Assembly (NCBI RefSeq): GCF_030656115.1
Contig: NZ_JAUSOO010000027.1
Coordinates: 1 to 32,606 of the forward strand
Origin: Hydrogenophaga sp.
GTDB taxonomy: Bacteria; Pseudomonadota; Gammaproteobacteria; Burkholderiales; Burkholderiaceae_C
DNA: 32,606 nucleotides
Direction: 5' to 3'
The notes below the pieces were generated by a model, which was given only the letters and a program-made list of their open reading frames with translations, did not search any database and was not told where the DNA came from. The translations under genes and the position numbers were made by a program. Every line of letters begins with the position of its first letter. The stretch's first letter is position 1. Shown piece by piece: positions 1 through 8,310 of the stretch.

Positions 1-114
1 CTTGACGTAGGCGCATCGGAGTATGTCGTGACGCAGGGAGGGTGAAAGGCTGCTGAACCAGCGACCACTGTTGATCGCCTCGCGTTCTTCCATTGTCAGA
101 ATCGGTTCGTCCAT
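1..114 (-). CDS. Crp/Fnr family transcriptional regulator, N-terminal fragment
   Basis: Only the first 38 codons lie in the window; the gene runs off the left edge. The reading starts at an ATG whose complement is at 112-114 and begins MDEPILTMEEREAI, followed by SGRWFSSLSPSLRHDILRCA. This serine/arginine-rich block is typical of the start of Crp/Fnr-type regulators in Comamonadaceae, just before the cyclic-nucleotide-like beta barrel. Neither the sensory barrel nor the HTH is visible, so effector and targets cannot be told. There is no strong Shine-Dalgarno sequence, only a weak AAGA stretch. It lies downstream of, and on the same strand as, the crotonase/dehydrogenase pair, after a gap of about 130 bases in which I see no clear feature. 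The family call rests on recognising a short conserved stretch. Confidence 0.7.
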   Translation of the reverse strand, partial: MDEPILTMEEREAINSGRWFSSLSPSLRHDILRCAYVK

Positions 115-243
115 GGGCTGTCTTATGAGTGACTGAAAACGGGAGGATTGTCGCCACAGAGACCGGGCGACCGCTTAGGGCAGGGCGCCCGGCTTGTCTC
201 GCAAGCGTCTTGATCGCTCGGCGGGGCGCTGTCTGGCGGGCGT

Positions 244-1023
244 TCAGCGGTAGTGCGCTGCGCGCTTTTCCATGAAGGCGGCAATGCCTTCACCCGCGTT
301 GGCATGGTGCAGGTTGCGCACAAAGTGGTTGCGCTCCTGGCCGAGCTGGGTGTGCAAAGACACCGTGGGCGCGTCGTTCACCAGTTCCTTGATGCTGGCC
401 AGTGCGTTGGGGGCACGCGCGTTGAGCCGTTCGCACAAAGCCAGGGCGTCGCCCAAGGCTTCGCCGGTGCCGCTCACGGCGTTGATGACGCCCAGCTGCT
501 GCAGGCGTTCGGCGGTGATGCGCTCGCCGGCCATCAACAGCTGCAGCGCCGTGGCCCGGGGCATGGCGCGCATGAGGCTCCAGGTGGCGCCACCGTCGGG
601 CGACAGGCCCACGTTGCTGTAGGCCATGACGAACACGCTGTTGTGGGCCGCCACCACCATGTCGCAGGCCAGCGCGAGCGAAAAGCCCGCACCGGCACAG
701 GAGCCTTCCACCGCTGCCAGCACCGGTTTGGGAAAGGTCCGGATGGTTTCGATCCAGTTGTGCAGGCCTTCAATGCTTTGCGCCTGCACCTCGGGTGGCT
801 GTTGGCGGTTGGCCAGCAGCCGCTGCAGGTTGCCACCGGCGCAAAAATGGTTGCCCTCGCCGGTGATGACGACGCTGCGGATCTCGGTGTTGTTCTCGGC
901 CACGTTGAGGGCCTCCACGCCGGCTGCGTACAGGTCGGGGCCCAAGGCGTTGCGGTGCTCGGGGTTGCTGATGGTCAGCACCATGGTCTGGCCATGGCTG
1001 TGGCTTTTAAGGCTGGCGCTCAT
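244..1023 (-). CDS. Crotonase-fold enoyl-CoA hydratase/isomerase, alternative oxepin-CoA hydrolase (PaaG-like) type
   Basis: A 259-residue crotonase. The start is the ATG at 1023 (MSASLKSHSHG) because a strong GGAGGG lies 8 bases upstream; a longer in-frame start at 1041 would read through that ribosome site. The oxyanion-hole segments HFCAGGN (about residue 60) and GSCAGAGFSLALACD (about 108-121) are intact. The two glutamates of classical enoyl-CoA hydratase are not there: the aligned positions are Ser115 and Tyr135, while Asp143 in GLSPDGG sits where PaaG-type isomerases carry a catalytic Asp. Isomerase or oxepin-CoA hydrolase chemistry in phenylacetate-type degradation is therefore more likely than simple hydration. 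The start is 4 bases after the stop of the PaaH-like dehydrogenase, so the two are co-translated. The family is certain; the exact substrate is inferred. Confidence 0.85.
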   Translation of the reverse strand: MSASLKSHSHGQTMVLTISNPEHRNALGPDLYAAGVEALNVAENNTEIRSVVITGEGNHFCAGGNLQRLLANRQQPPEVQAQSIEGLHNWIETIRTFPKPVLAAVEGSCAGAGFSLALACDMVVAAHNSVFVMAYSNVGLSPDGGATWSLMRAMPRATALQLLMAGERITAERLQQLGVINAVSGTGEALGDALALCERLNARAPNALASIKELVNDAPTVSLHTQLGQERNHFVRNLHHANAGEGIAAFMEKRAAHYR

Positions 1024-1027
1024 GGTG

Positions 1028-2548
1028 TCATCCCTCCTCATGGGTCAGGCTCAGGCCCAGGGCGCCGCGGCGGCGCAGCCAGGGCGATGGGCGGTAGCGC
1101 GTGTCGCCGTACACCGTTTGCATGTTGAACAAAATTTCCAGCACATTGGTGGGGCCGATGCGGTCGCCCATGGCCAGCGGCCCCATGGGGTAGCCCAGCC
1201 CCAGCGTCACGGCCACGTCCAGGTCGGCGGGGGTGCAGATGCCTTGCTGGCACATGTCGGCCGCAATGTTGACGATGGTGGCCACCACGCGCTGGGTGAC
1301 GAACCCGCCGCTGTCGCGCACCACGCTCACAGCCTTGCCGTCGCGGGCAAACAGGGCGTGTGCGGCGTCGCGCATGTCGGGCCGGGTGGCCGGGTTGGTG
1401 GCCAGCACGCGGCGCTTGGTGGCCGCGTCGTCCAGCATCATGTCGATGCCCAGGGTGCGGGTGGCGTCCAGCCGCTCCACGGCGGCCAGCGTGGTCACGT
1501 CCAGGCCCAGCGGCGCCACCAAAATCAGCGCAGCGCCCGACGGGGCGGTCCCCGTTTCAATGCTGGCGCCCAGGTTTTTCAGCAATTGGTAGAGCTCGGC
1601 GCGCCGCGCCGCCTTGGGCGACACCCAGACGGGCGGCATTTCGGCCACCACCGGCACGGCAGGCTCTGCGGGCATTTGAGCCACACCGCCTTCGTATTTG
1701 TAGAAACCTTCGCCCACTTTCTTGCCCACCACGCCGCCCGCCAGGCGCTGCGCCGTGATGACGCTGGGGCGGTAGCGCGGTTCGTCGTAATACTGGCGGT
1801 AAATCGACTCCATCACCGGGTGCGAAACGTCCAGCGCCGTCAGGTCCATCAGCTCAAACGGGCCGAGGCGAAAGCCCATCTGGTCTTTCAGGATGCGGTC
1901 GATGGTGGCGAAGTCGGCCACGCGCTCGCCGGCCACGCGCAAGGCTTCTGTGCCGTAGCCGCGCCCCGCGTGGTTGACGATGAAGCCGGGCGTGTCTTGT
2001 GCCGACACCGGGGTGTGGCCAAACTGGCGCGTGTAGTCGGTCAGTTGCTGGCAGACGCTGGCGCTGGTTTTCAGGCCCGCAATCACCTCCACCACCCGCA
2101 TCAGCGGCACCGGGTTGAAGAAGTGGTAGCCCGCCAACTGGCCGGGGCGCTTGAGCGCCGCCGCAATGGACGTGACCGACAGCGACGAGGTGTTGGTGGC
2201 CAGCACGGCGGTGGGGCTCACGAGCGTTTCGAGTTCGGCAAACAGGCGCTGCTTCACGTCGAGCTTTTCCACCACCGCTTCCACCACCAGGTCGCAAGGC
2301 GCCAACTCTGCCAACGAAGCGGCCACCTGCAACCTGCCCACATAGGTGGCCAGCTGGCTTTCATCCAGCTTGCCTTTGGCTTGCAACGTCTGCCAGGTGG
2401 CTTGAAGCGCTTTCAGCGCGGCCTCTGCGGCGCCGGTCTGTACGTCGAACAAGAGCACCTGGCTGCCCGCTTGCGCCGCCATTTGCGCGATACCCCGGCC
2501 CATGGCGCCAGTGCCAACGATTCCCACAGTCTTGAAGATGGATTGCAT
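1028..2548 (-). CDS. paaH: 3-hydroxyacyl-CoA dehydrogenase, PaaH type
   Basis: A 506-residue NAD-dependent 3-hydroxyacyl-CoA dehydrogenase. The N-terminal Rossmann motif is GIVGTGAMGRGIAQ (about residues 9-22). The catalytic His/Glu region appears as GYHFFNPVPLMRVVEVI. A first C-terminal dehydrogenase domain (about 190-285) is followed by a linker and a second, partly duplicated C-terminal domain (about 400-495). This long two-domain form is that of PaaH, which oxidises 3-hydroxyadipyl-CoA in phenylacetate degradation. I chose the ATG at 2548 (MQSIFKTVG); an upstream TTG at 2581 adds 11 residues before the usual family start. No strong Shine-Dalgarno is visible. It is the first gene of a pair with the downstream crotonase and is divergent from the FimV-like gene, with 76 bases between the starts. 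A general fatty-acid role is the alternative. Confidence 0.85.
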   Translation of the reverse strand: MQSIFKTVGIVGTGAMGRGIAQMAAQAGSQVLLFDVQTGAAEAALKALQATWQTLQAKGKLDESQLATYVGRLQVAASLAELAPCDLVVEAVVEKLDVKQRLFAELETLVSPTAVLATNTSSLSVTSIAAALKRPGQLAGYHFFNPVPLMRVVEVIAGLKTSASVCQQLTDYTRQFGHTPVSAQDTPGFIVNHAGRGYGTEALRVAGERVADFATIDRILKDQMGFRLGPFELMDLTALDVSHPVMESIYRQYYDEPRYRPSVITAQRLAGGVVGKKVGEGFYKYEGGVAQMPAEPAVPVVAEMPPVWVSPKAARRAELYQLLKNLGASIETGTAPSGAALILVAPLGLDVTTLAAVERLDATRTLGIDMMLDDAATKRRVLATNPATRPDMRDAAHALFARDGKAVSVVRDSGGFVTQRVVATIVNIAADMCQQGICTPADLDVAVTLGLGYPMGPLAMGDRIGPTNVLEILFNMQTVYGDTRYRPSPWLRRRGALGLSLTHEEG

Positions 2549-2624
2549 AGATGAGTTTTGGATAAGTTGGTGGCGCAGCAAGCTATGACAAAATGTTCCA
2601 ACATTGGAAACAAGGAAATCTGCC

Positions 2625-4709
2625 GTGCGCCAGATCTGGGTAGGCTGTATTTTGCTATCAACTGCAGTGAGCGGCTCTGCGGTGACGTTGGGGAGGCATT
2701 TTGGCGCGGCTGTTATCGGTCGGCCTCTGGATGTGCGGGTTCAGATGTTTCTCGCGCCTGGCGAAGACATGGGCAGCCTGTGCATCGGGTCGGACGTGTT
2801 CTACGGCGACTCGCAAGTGCCGGCCAGTCAGGTACGTAGCACACCGCAAAAATCGGCGACTGAGGCCGAGGGGTATGTTCGTGTGCAGTCGTTGCAGGCC
2901 GTGAACGAGCCCATCGTCACCGTCTATGTGCGGGCGAGTTGTACGGCACCCTTCACACGGCGCTTTGTGCTCCTGGCCGATCCGATCACCGAACCCTCGG
3001 CGTTGGCGGTTCCCAGCCCCATTCCTGCAACAGAAAACCGCAGGGTTGACGACGCTCGCGCTGCGCCCGAGCGCCCGCCTCCTGTCAATCCACCCTCCGT
3101 CGCCAGTGCGCCCGAACAGCCTGTTGCAAAACCAGAACAACCTGTTGTTCGACCGCCCAAGCCGGCGAGCGTGGTCCGGCGTCCTGCAGCGCCAGCGCCA
3201 AAACCCACCTCCCGCTTGCAGCTGGAGCCGCTGGATTTGGGTCCCGCCATGGAGCTTGACCCTGTGTTGAAGATGTCCATTTCGCTGTTGAGCGGGCCCA
3301 CGTCATCCGACGAGACCCGCGCTGCTGCAGCCTTGTTGTGGAAAACCATCAACGCTTCGCCCGAAGCTATCTTGGGGGACGCACAGAAGCTCTCAGCACT
3401 TGAGTCCGAGTCAAAAAGCCTGCGCGACGCTGCAGCCCAGAGCCAGGCCGCCATGGCCGAATTGCGTAGCAATCTGGCGGCTGCACAGGCGGAGAAATAC
3501 ATGAATGGGCTGGTGTACTTGCTGGGCAGCGCGCTCTTGCTGGCTTTGCTGGCTCTGGGCGTTTTGTGGCGGCGCAGAGACCCGGTTTCAGCGAACGACG
3601 ACGCCAAAATTTGGTGGGCTTCTGAAATCAATCCCAAGACCGAGACGGTACTGCGCAAAGCCGCGCCAACGCCGGTGGATGTCAAGCTTGAGCTGGGTCC
3701 GGACCCAACACCTTCTTTGAAATCGGACAAGCGTGAGGCGGGCCTTTCTAAAGGGCGGCTCAGTGTGTTGGACAGTGGGTTTCCGTTCAGTGACAGTGCC
3801 CCAGGGCAGCCGCTGCCGGACAAAGACAAACGGGATTTTGTCCACAGCAGCACCACCGGTGCTTCACGCTCTGTCGCCACCGAAGAGCTGTTTGATGTTC
3901 AACAGAAAGCGGATTTTTTCCTTTCCTTGGGCAAAGACGAAGAAGCTATTCAGGTCTTGCTCAGTCACCTGAATGAAAACCAGGAACCTTGTGCACTGAC
4001 GTACCTGGATCTGTTGAACATTTACCACCGTCTCGGTCGCACCGCTGATTACGAACGCCTGCGCAAAGAGTTCAACCAGGTATTCAATGCGGGAGTTCCA
4101 CCGTTCGAACAGTATTCCGATGCGAGTCAAGGTCTGGATGCCTACGAATCCGCATTTGGCCGTATCCAGGCCTTGTGGCCTCAGCCCAGGGTGCTTGACG
4201 TGATTGAGCAGTCCATTTTCCGAGATCCCTACGCTGCCACCGCGGAGGTGTTTGACCTCGAGGCCTACCGTGAACTCCTGTTGCTGCATGCGATTGCCAA
4301 AGACATCATCAAGCGCGATGTGGAATCTCCTAGCGCGCTTATGGATTTCCCGCACACGGCCGTTCAGCCGCTGAAAGTCAAACCCAAAGTCCAGCCGAAA
4401 GCCACAAGATCCTTTGCCGCTGCAGCCGGTCCCAGCAAAGAGCCGTTTGAAATGGAGCGGCCTGCATCGCCGCGTTTGGGCTTGGATATCGATTTGAACG
4501 AGTTGTTGGAGGACCCATCGTTCGCCGTCTTGTCGCCAGAGGACGATCCCTCGGTGCCGCCCACAACCCACGCCCATCTGGAAACCCTGCCCCGAGCGGT
4601 GCGTTCTGCGCCGTTGCGTGACCCCAACCCTTCCCAAGGATTCGATTTCGTGATGGAAGAGCCAGACCTTCCCCCACGGAACGTCACGGCCAAGACCCCC
4701 TCGAAATGA
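2625..4709 (+). CDS. FimV/HubP-like single-pass inner-membrane protein
   Basis: A 694-residue protein with a FimV-like layout. The start is the GTG at 2625: AAGGA lies 8 bases upstream and it opens a clean signal peptide (MRQIWVGCILLSTAVSGSA). An upstream TTG at 2604 would add seven residues. After the signal comes a small domain (about residues 20-115) resembling the FimV N-terminal domain (VTLG, then IGRPLDVRV). A Pro-rich linker follows, then a short coiled coil (about 255-290) and one membrane helix (about 295-315, ending in WRRRDP). The cytoplasmic part carries a TPR-like segment beginning ADFFLSLGKDEEAIQVL and an acidic tail including LDIDLNELLEDP. FimV proteins are polar organisers of type IV pili and secretion. 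I see no LysM domain, which many FimV proteins have. The call comes from architecture and short motifs, not from close similarity. Confidence 0.55.
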   Translation: MRQIWVGCILLSTAVSGSAVTLGRHFGAAVIGRPLDVRVQMFLAPGEDMGSLCIGSDVFYGDSQVPASQVRSTPQKSATEAEGYVRVQSLQAVNEPIVTVYVRASCTAPFTRRFVLLADPITEPSALAVPSPIPATENRRVDDARAAPERPPPVNPPSVASAPEQPVAKPEQPVVRPPKPASVVRRPAAPAPKPTSRLQLEPLDLGPAMELDPVLKMSISLLSGPTSSDETRAAAALLWKTINASPEAILGDAQKLSALESESKSLRDAAAQSQAAMAELRSNLAAAQAEKYMNGLVYLLGSALLLALLALGVLWRRRDPVSANDDAKIWWASEINPKTETVLRKAAPTPVDVKLELGPDPTPSLKSDKREAGLSKGRLSVLDSGFPFSDSAPGQPLPDKDKRDFVHSSTTGASRSVATEELFDVQQKADFFLSLGKDEEAIQVLLSHLNENQEPCALTYLDLLNIYHRLGRTADYERLRKEFNQVFNAGVPPFEQYSDASQGLDAYESAFGRIQALWPQPRVLDVIEQSIFRDPYAATAEVFDLEAYRELLLLHAIAKDIIKRDVESPSALMDFPHTAVQPLKVKPKVQPKATRSFAAAAGPSKEPFEMERPASPRLGLDIDLNELLEDPSFAVLSPEDDPSVPPTTHAHLETLPRAVRSAPLRDPNPSQGFDFVMEEPDLPPRNVTAKTPSK

Positions 4710-4762
4710 GCGGCATCGCACCAGGCTGGGCTCTGTAAAGGTTTGGCGAGCCCGCTCTGGGT

Positions 4763-6736
4763 TCAGCGGTGTTGCTGCAGCGCCTTGCCGATCTTGTGCC
4801 GGCTCACCGTGGGCTTGGGCACCTTGTGCGGCAGGTGTTCAAACCAGCGGCGTACATCGTCTTCCACGCACAGGCCGTGCATGTAGTTGTAAATGGCCTT
4901 GCGCAGACCCTGTCCGAGCGCATCGTGGTCGGTGCCGGTGGGATCAATGAAACCGATGTCGTTCTTGGCAAAGCTCACTGGCGGCAGCGGGATCAGCTCA
5001 ATGCCATAGGCCGCGGGGTCCATGCCCACGGGCGAGTGCACGGTGCAGCTGAAGCGGTGGAAGAAGCCGCTCTGGATGCAGCCAGTTTCGAACAGCTGGC
5101 GCACGTATTCGAGCGCGTCCACCGTGTCCTGCAGCGTTTGCGTGGGGAAGCCGTACATCAGGTAGGCGTGAACCAAAATGCCGGCGTCGCTGAAGCCTTT
5201 GGTCACGCGCGCCACCTGTTCGACGCTCACGCCTTTTTTCATGAGGGTGAGCAGACGGTCGCTGGCCACTTCCAGTCCACCGCTCATGGCGATGCAGCCG
5301 CTTTGCGCCAGCAGCTCGGCCAGCTCGGGCGTGAAGGTTTTTTCAAACCGGATGTTGCCCCACCAGCTGATGTGCAGGTCGCGGCGGATGAGTTCTTCGG
5401 CCAGCGCTTTGAGCGCTTTGGGCGGCGCGGCCTCGTCCACGAAATGAAAGCCGGTCTGGCCGGTTTCTTCCACGATCTGCTGGATGCGGTCGGCCAGCTT
5501 TGCTGCCGTGGCCGTTTCGTAACGGCCAATGTAGTCCAGGCTCACGTCGCAAAAGCTGCATTTTTTCCAATAGCAGCCGTGCGCCACGGTGAGCTTGTTC
5601 CAGCGGCCATCGCTCCACAGGCGGTGCATGGGGTTGAGCATGTCGAGCAGGCTCAGGTATTTGTCCAGCGGCAGGCCGTCCCAGGTGGGCGTGCCCACGT
5701 CTTCGAAGGGAATGTCGGGCTCGGCCAGATTGATGTAGCGCACGGTGCCTAAATTTGCTCCCTCCCCCTCTGGGGGCGGGTTGGGGTGGGGGCCTTCCCG
5801 ATCCCGCACAAACGTCCGCTGCAAGCGCTGGCGCCCGCGCTGGCCTTGCAGGTGCTCGATGAGCGAGAGCACGGGGCGCTCGCCGGCGTCCAGCGTCACG
5901 TAATCCACAAAGTCGAACACGCGCGGGTCGCTCAATTCGCGCAGTTCGGTGTTCACGAAGCCGCCGCCCAGCGCCACGGTGATGTCGGGGTGCTGGGCCT
6001 TGATGGTCTGGGCGATGCGAAAGGCCGCGTACACCGAGCCGGGGAAGGGCACCGACAGCAGCACCAGCTGCGGCTGGTGCCGCTCGATGGCGGCCAGGGT
6101 GAGGCCGCGCAGCAGGTCGTCCACCAGCGTGGGCGGCGCGGCCAGTGCGTGGGCCAGCGGGTCAAACGTGGGCTGGCTGCTGGCGAGCGACTCGGCGTAG
6201 CGCACAAACTCGAAACGCTCGTCCACGGCGTCGCGCAGCACGTCGGCCAGATCGTTCAGGTACAGCGTGCACAGGTGCCGGGCCTTGTCTTGCACGCCAA
6301 GTGCGCCAAAGGCCCAGGCGAGTGGGTCACCGCCACCGTCGCCCATGTCCGAGTCTTCGTAGGCGTCCAGCGCGGCAAAACGCGGGCCTTCGGGCAGCAG
6401 GCCGCGCGCGGCGATGCGGTGGGCCAGGGTGGCGTCGCGGCCCTGCAGATAGGCCATGACGGGGCCCATGCTGCTGCGGTAACTGGCAAACTGGTCCAGA
6501 AAGGCGTGCACGCTGGCGCTGCGCTGGGTCTCGGGTTGGGCGGTGGCGCGGTGGCGCACGGCGTCCAGCCCGGCGGGTGTGAACAGTTGCAGCACGAGTG
6601 CCAGCGCCAGGTCTTCCTGCACGGCGTCAAGACCGCGCGAACGCAGGAAACCGGTGAGGTAGGCGGTGGACGGGTAGGGCGTGTTGAGCTGCGTCATCGG
6701 GGGGATGAGGCTCAACACGCGGAAATCGGAGGTCAT
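4763..6736 (-). CDS. B12-binding-like radical SAM protein of unknown substrate
   Basis: A 657-residue protein. The N-terminal half resembles the cobalamin-binding-like Rossmann domain of this superfamily (FRVLSLIPPMTQLNTPYPS at the start; PQLVLLSVPFPGSVYAAF and TVALGGGFVN near residues 220-265). The radical SAM core begins at AHGCYWKKCSFCD: cysteines 388, 393 and 396 give CX4CX2C rather than the textbook CX3CX2C. A SAM-binding GGLE block (MSGGLEVAS) follows. Residues about 315-327 (PHPNPPPEGEG) are encoded by a dispersed repeat inserted between the two domains. There is no Shine-Dalgarno before the ATG at 6736; an AATAAT element ends 7 bases upstream, so the transcript may be leaderless. The 234 bases between this start and dadA hold no gene I can support. 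Converges on the FimV-like gene. Family firm, reaction unknown. Confidence 0.82.
   Translation of the reverse strand: MTSDFRVLSLIPPMTQLNTPYPSTAYLTGFLRSRGLDAVQEDLALALVLQLFTPAGLDAVRHRATAQPETQRSASVHAFLDQFASYRSSMGPVMAYLQGRDATLAHRIAARGLLPEGPRFAALDAYEDSDMGDGGGDPLAWAFGALGVQDKARHLCTLYLNDLADVLRDAVDERFEFVRYAESLASSQPTFDPLAHALAAPPTLVDDLLRGLTLAAIERHQPQLVLLSVPFPGSVYAAFRIAQTIKAQHPDITVALGGGFVNTELRELSDPRVFDFVDYVTLDAGERPVLSLIEHLQGQRGRQRLQRTFVRDREGPHPNPPPEGEGANLGTVRYINLAEPDIPFEDVGTPTWDGLPLDKYLSLLDMLNPMHRLWSDGRWNKLTVAHGCYWKKCSFCDVSLDYIGRYETATAAKLADRIQQIVEETGQTGFHFVDEAAPPKALKALAEELIRRDLHISWWGNIRFEKTFTPELAELLAQSGCIAMSGGLEVASDRLLTLMKKGVSVEQVARVTKGFSDAGILVHAYLMYGFPTQTLQDTVDALEYVRQLFETGCIQSGFFHRFSCTVHSPVGMDPAAYGIELIPLPPVSFAKNDIGFIDPTGTDHDALGQGLRKAIYNYMHGLCVEDDVRRWFEHLPHKVPKPTVSRHKIGKALQQHR
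5757..5794. repeat. GC-rich dispersed repeat inside the radical SAM gene
   Basis: The stretch reads CTCCCTCCCCCTCTGGGGG followed by CGGGTTGGGGTGGGGGCC. It closely matches copies at 16650-16687 and 16729-16766 (the latter inverted). It belongs to the kind of short repeat that translates as PHPNPPPEGEG when it falls in a coding region, common between genes in beta- and gammaproteobacteria. Here it is in frame inside the radical SAM gene. Confidence 0.8.
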
Positions 6737-6970
6737 GCGCGCAATTATTGAAAGCGAAGCAACGAGCTTAGCCCAAGATGCGCGTTCACCTCGAACAGGC
6801 GGGCCGCCCGCATGGGCCCCACCTTGTGTGAGCTGCTGGGGCCGATGCCGCTCTTGAAAAGGTCGAATGCAGAGGCGGCCATGTGCAGGCTTTCTTCAGA
6901 GTGGTTTCAAGTGGCGCATGCGTGCCCACGGGGTGCCTGGCTTGCCCGGCTGGGCGAAAAGCTTTCAACG

Positions 6971-8230
6971 TCAAACGGCGGGGGCGGGCATCACCAGGCG
7001 CGTGTTGCGTTGTTGCGTTTGCCACTGCGCCACATGCCCGGCCAGCTGGTGCGCCGTGATGGCCGAGAGCGTCCAGCCCAGGTGGCCGTGGCCGGTGTTG
7101 TAGAACACATTGGCTTTTTTGCCGGCGCCCACGCGCGGCAGCATGTTCGGCATCATGGGGCGCAGGCCGGCCCAGGGCTCGACGCGGCGGGTGCTCACGC
7201 CGGGGAAGCATTCATTCACCCAGTTCACCAGCGGGCGGATGCGGTCGGCGCGGATGTCGAGGTTGAAACCGTTGAACTCGGCCGTGCCCGCCACGCGGAA
7301 GCGGTCGTCGCCCAGGCGGCTGGTGACGAGCTTGGTCTCGTCGTCCAGCAGGCTCACCTGGGGCGCGGCGGCCTGGCTCTGCTCGTCGTTCAGCATCACG
7401 GTGATGGAGTAGCCCTTCACCGGGTACACATTGAGGCGGTCACCCAGCTGGGCGCCCAGCGCGCGGCTGTGCACGCCGGCGCACACCACCACGGCATCGG
7501 CGCTCAGCACCTCGCCGTTGCTCAGGGTGACGTGCGCGGTCTGGCCGTTGCTCTTCACGCGCGCCACTTCATGGCCGGTGCGCAGCGTCACGCCCAGGCG
7601 CTCGCAGGCCAGGCTCAGGCCGTGGGTGAACTTGTGGATGTCGCCGGTGCTGTCGCTCTCGGTGAAGTAGCCACCGTAATACTGACCCTTCAGGGTGGGC
7701 TCGATGGCGCGCATTTCGGTGGGTGTCACAGCCCGGCGGGGCAGGCCGCCTTCGGCCAGCAGTTCCGAGACCTTGCCCGCGTGGTCAAAGCCGGCCTTGT
7801 CGCGGTAGATGTGCAGGATGCCCTGCTGCTTCAGATCGAAGTCGATGCCCTCCTGCTCGGCCCAGCCGAACAGGTGCTCGCGCGCGGCCACCGCCAGGCG
7901 GGCCGTGGCCACGGTGTTGTCGCGGTACTTCGGGATGTTGGCCATGAACTCGGCGAACCAGCTCAGTTTGTGCCAGCTGGGCTTGGGGTTGACCAGCAGC
8001 GGCGCGTCGGCCTTGAGCATCCACTTGATGCCCTTGATGAGCGTGGACGGGTGTGTCCACACCTCGGCGTTGGAGGCCGACAGCTGCCCGCCGTTGGCGT
8101 GGCTGGTTTCCATGCCGGCGTAGCGGTGTTTCTCGATCAGGGTGACGCGGTGGCCTTCTCTGGCCAGGCTGTAGGCACTTGTGACGCCGGTGATGCCGCC
8201 GCCGATGACGATGAGGTGTTGTTGAGCCAT
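6971..8230 (-). CDS. dadA: D-amino acid dehydrogenase (DadA family FAD oxidoreductase)
   Basis: A 419-residue FAD-dependent amine/amino-acid oxidoreductase. The dinucleotide-binding motif IVIGGGITGVTSAYSLA is at the N-terminus, the DadA-type SHANGGQLSASN follows at about residues 44-55, and the C-terminal FAD-contact region GLRPMMPNMLPRVG plus NTGHGHLGWTLS is present. DadA enzymes deaminate D-amino acids to 2-oxo acids and pass electrons to the respiratory chain; related enzymes can use glycine. The ATG at 8230 was chosen because it opens directly on the Rossmann strand and has AGAGAG upstream; a longer in-frame start would run into the leader. A tandem glycine riboswitch and its platform lie immediately upstream, so expression is expected to respond to glycine. 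That makes glycine, giving glyoxylate, a plausible substrate. Family certain; substrate inferred. Confidence 0.9.
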   Translation of the reverse strand: MAQQHLIVIGGGITGVTSAYSLAREGHRVTLIEKHRYAGMETSHANGGQLSASNAEVWTHPSTLIKGIKWMLKADAPLLVNPKPSWHKLSWFAEFMANIPKYRDNTVATARLAVAAREHLFGWAEQEGIDFDLKQQGILHIYRDKAGFDHAGKVSELLAEGGLPRRAVTPTEMRAIEPTLKGQYYGGYFTESDSTGDIHKFTHGLSLACERLGVTLRTGHEVARVKSNGQTAHVTLSNGEVLSADAVVVCAGVHSRALGAQLGDRLNVYPVKGYSITVMLNDEQSQAAAPQVSLLDDETKLVTSRLGDDRFRVAGTAEFNGFNLDIRADRIRPLVNWVNECFPGVSTRRVEPWAGLRPMMPNMLPRVGAGKKANVFYNTGHGHLGWTLSAITAHQLAGHVAQWQTQQRNTRLVMPAPAV

Positions 8231-8253
8231 GGGAATCTCTCTTGCGAAGCCGT

Positions 8254-8310
8254 CAAACACAGAGGGACACGACCCGCACACCGTGTGCGGACCATGACCC
8301 CCTCTGTTTG
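8254..8310 (-). promoter_or_regulatory. Expression platform of the dadA glycine riboswitch
   Basis: On the minus strand CAAACAGAGGG (8310-8300) contains the 3' side of aptamer II helix P1. It can instead pair with CCCTCTGTGTTTG (8266-8254), leaving a two-base bulge. Inside sits a perfect 7-bp hairpin, CCGCACA/TGTGCGG (8274-8290). The two pairings exclude each other, as expected for a switch. There is no U-tract after the hairpin, so an intrinsic terminator is not obvious; the start codon lies about 25 bases further on. Confidence 0.55.

Noticed and set aside
626..2554. Plus-strand open frame of 642 codons opposite the crotonase and paaH genes
   Set aside because: Antisense to two clear genes; His/Gly/Arg-rich composition typical of the reverse frame of GC-rich coding DNA; no family features.
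4710..4762. Terminator between the FimV-like and radical SAM genes
   Set aside because: GGGCTC/GAGCCC could pair, but the loop is long and there is no U-run on either strand.
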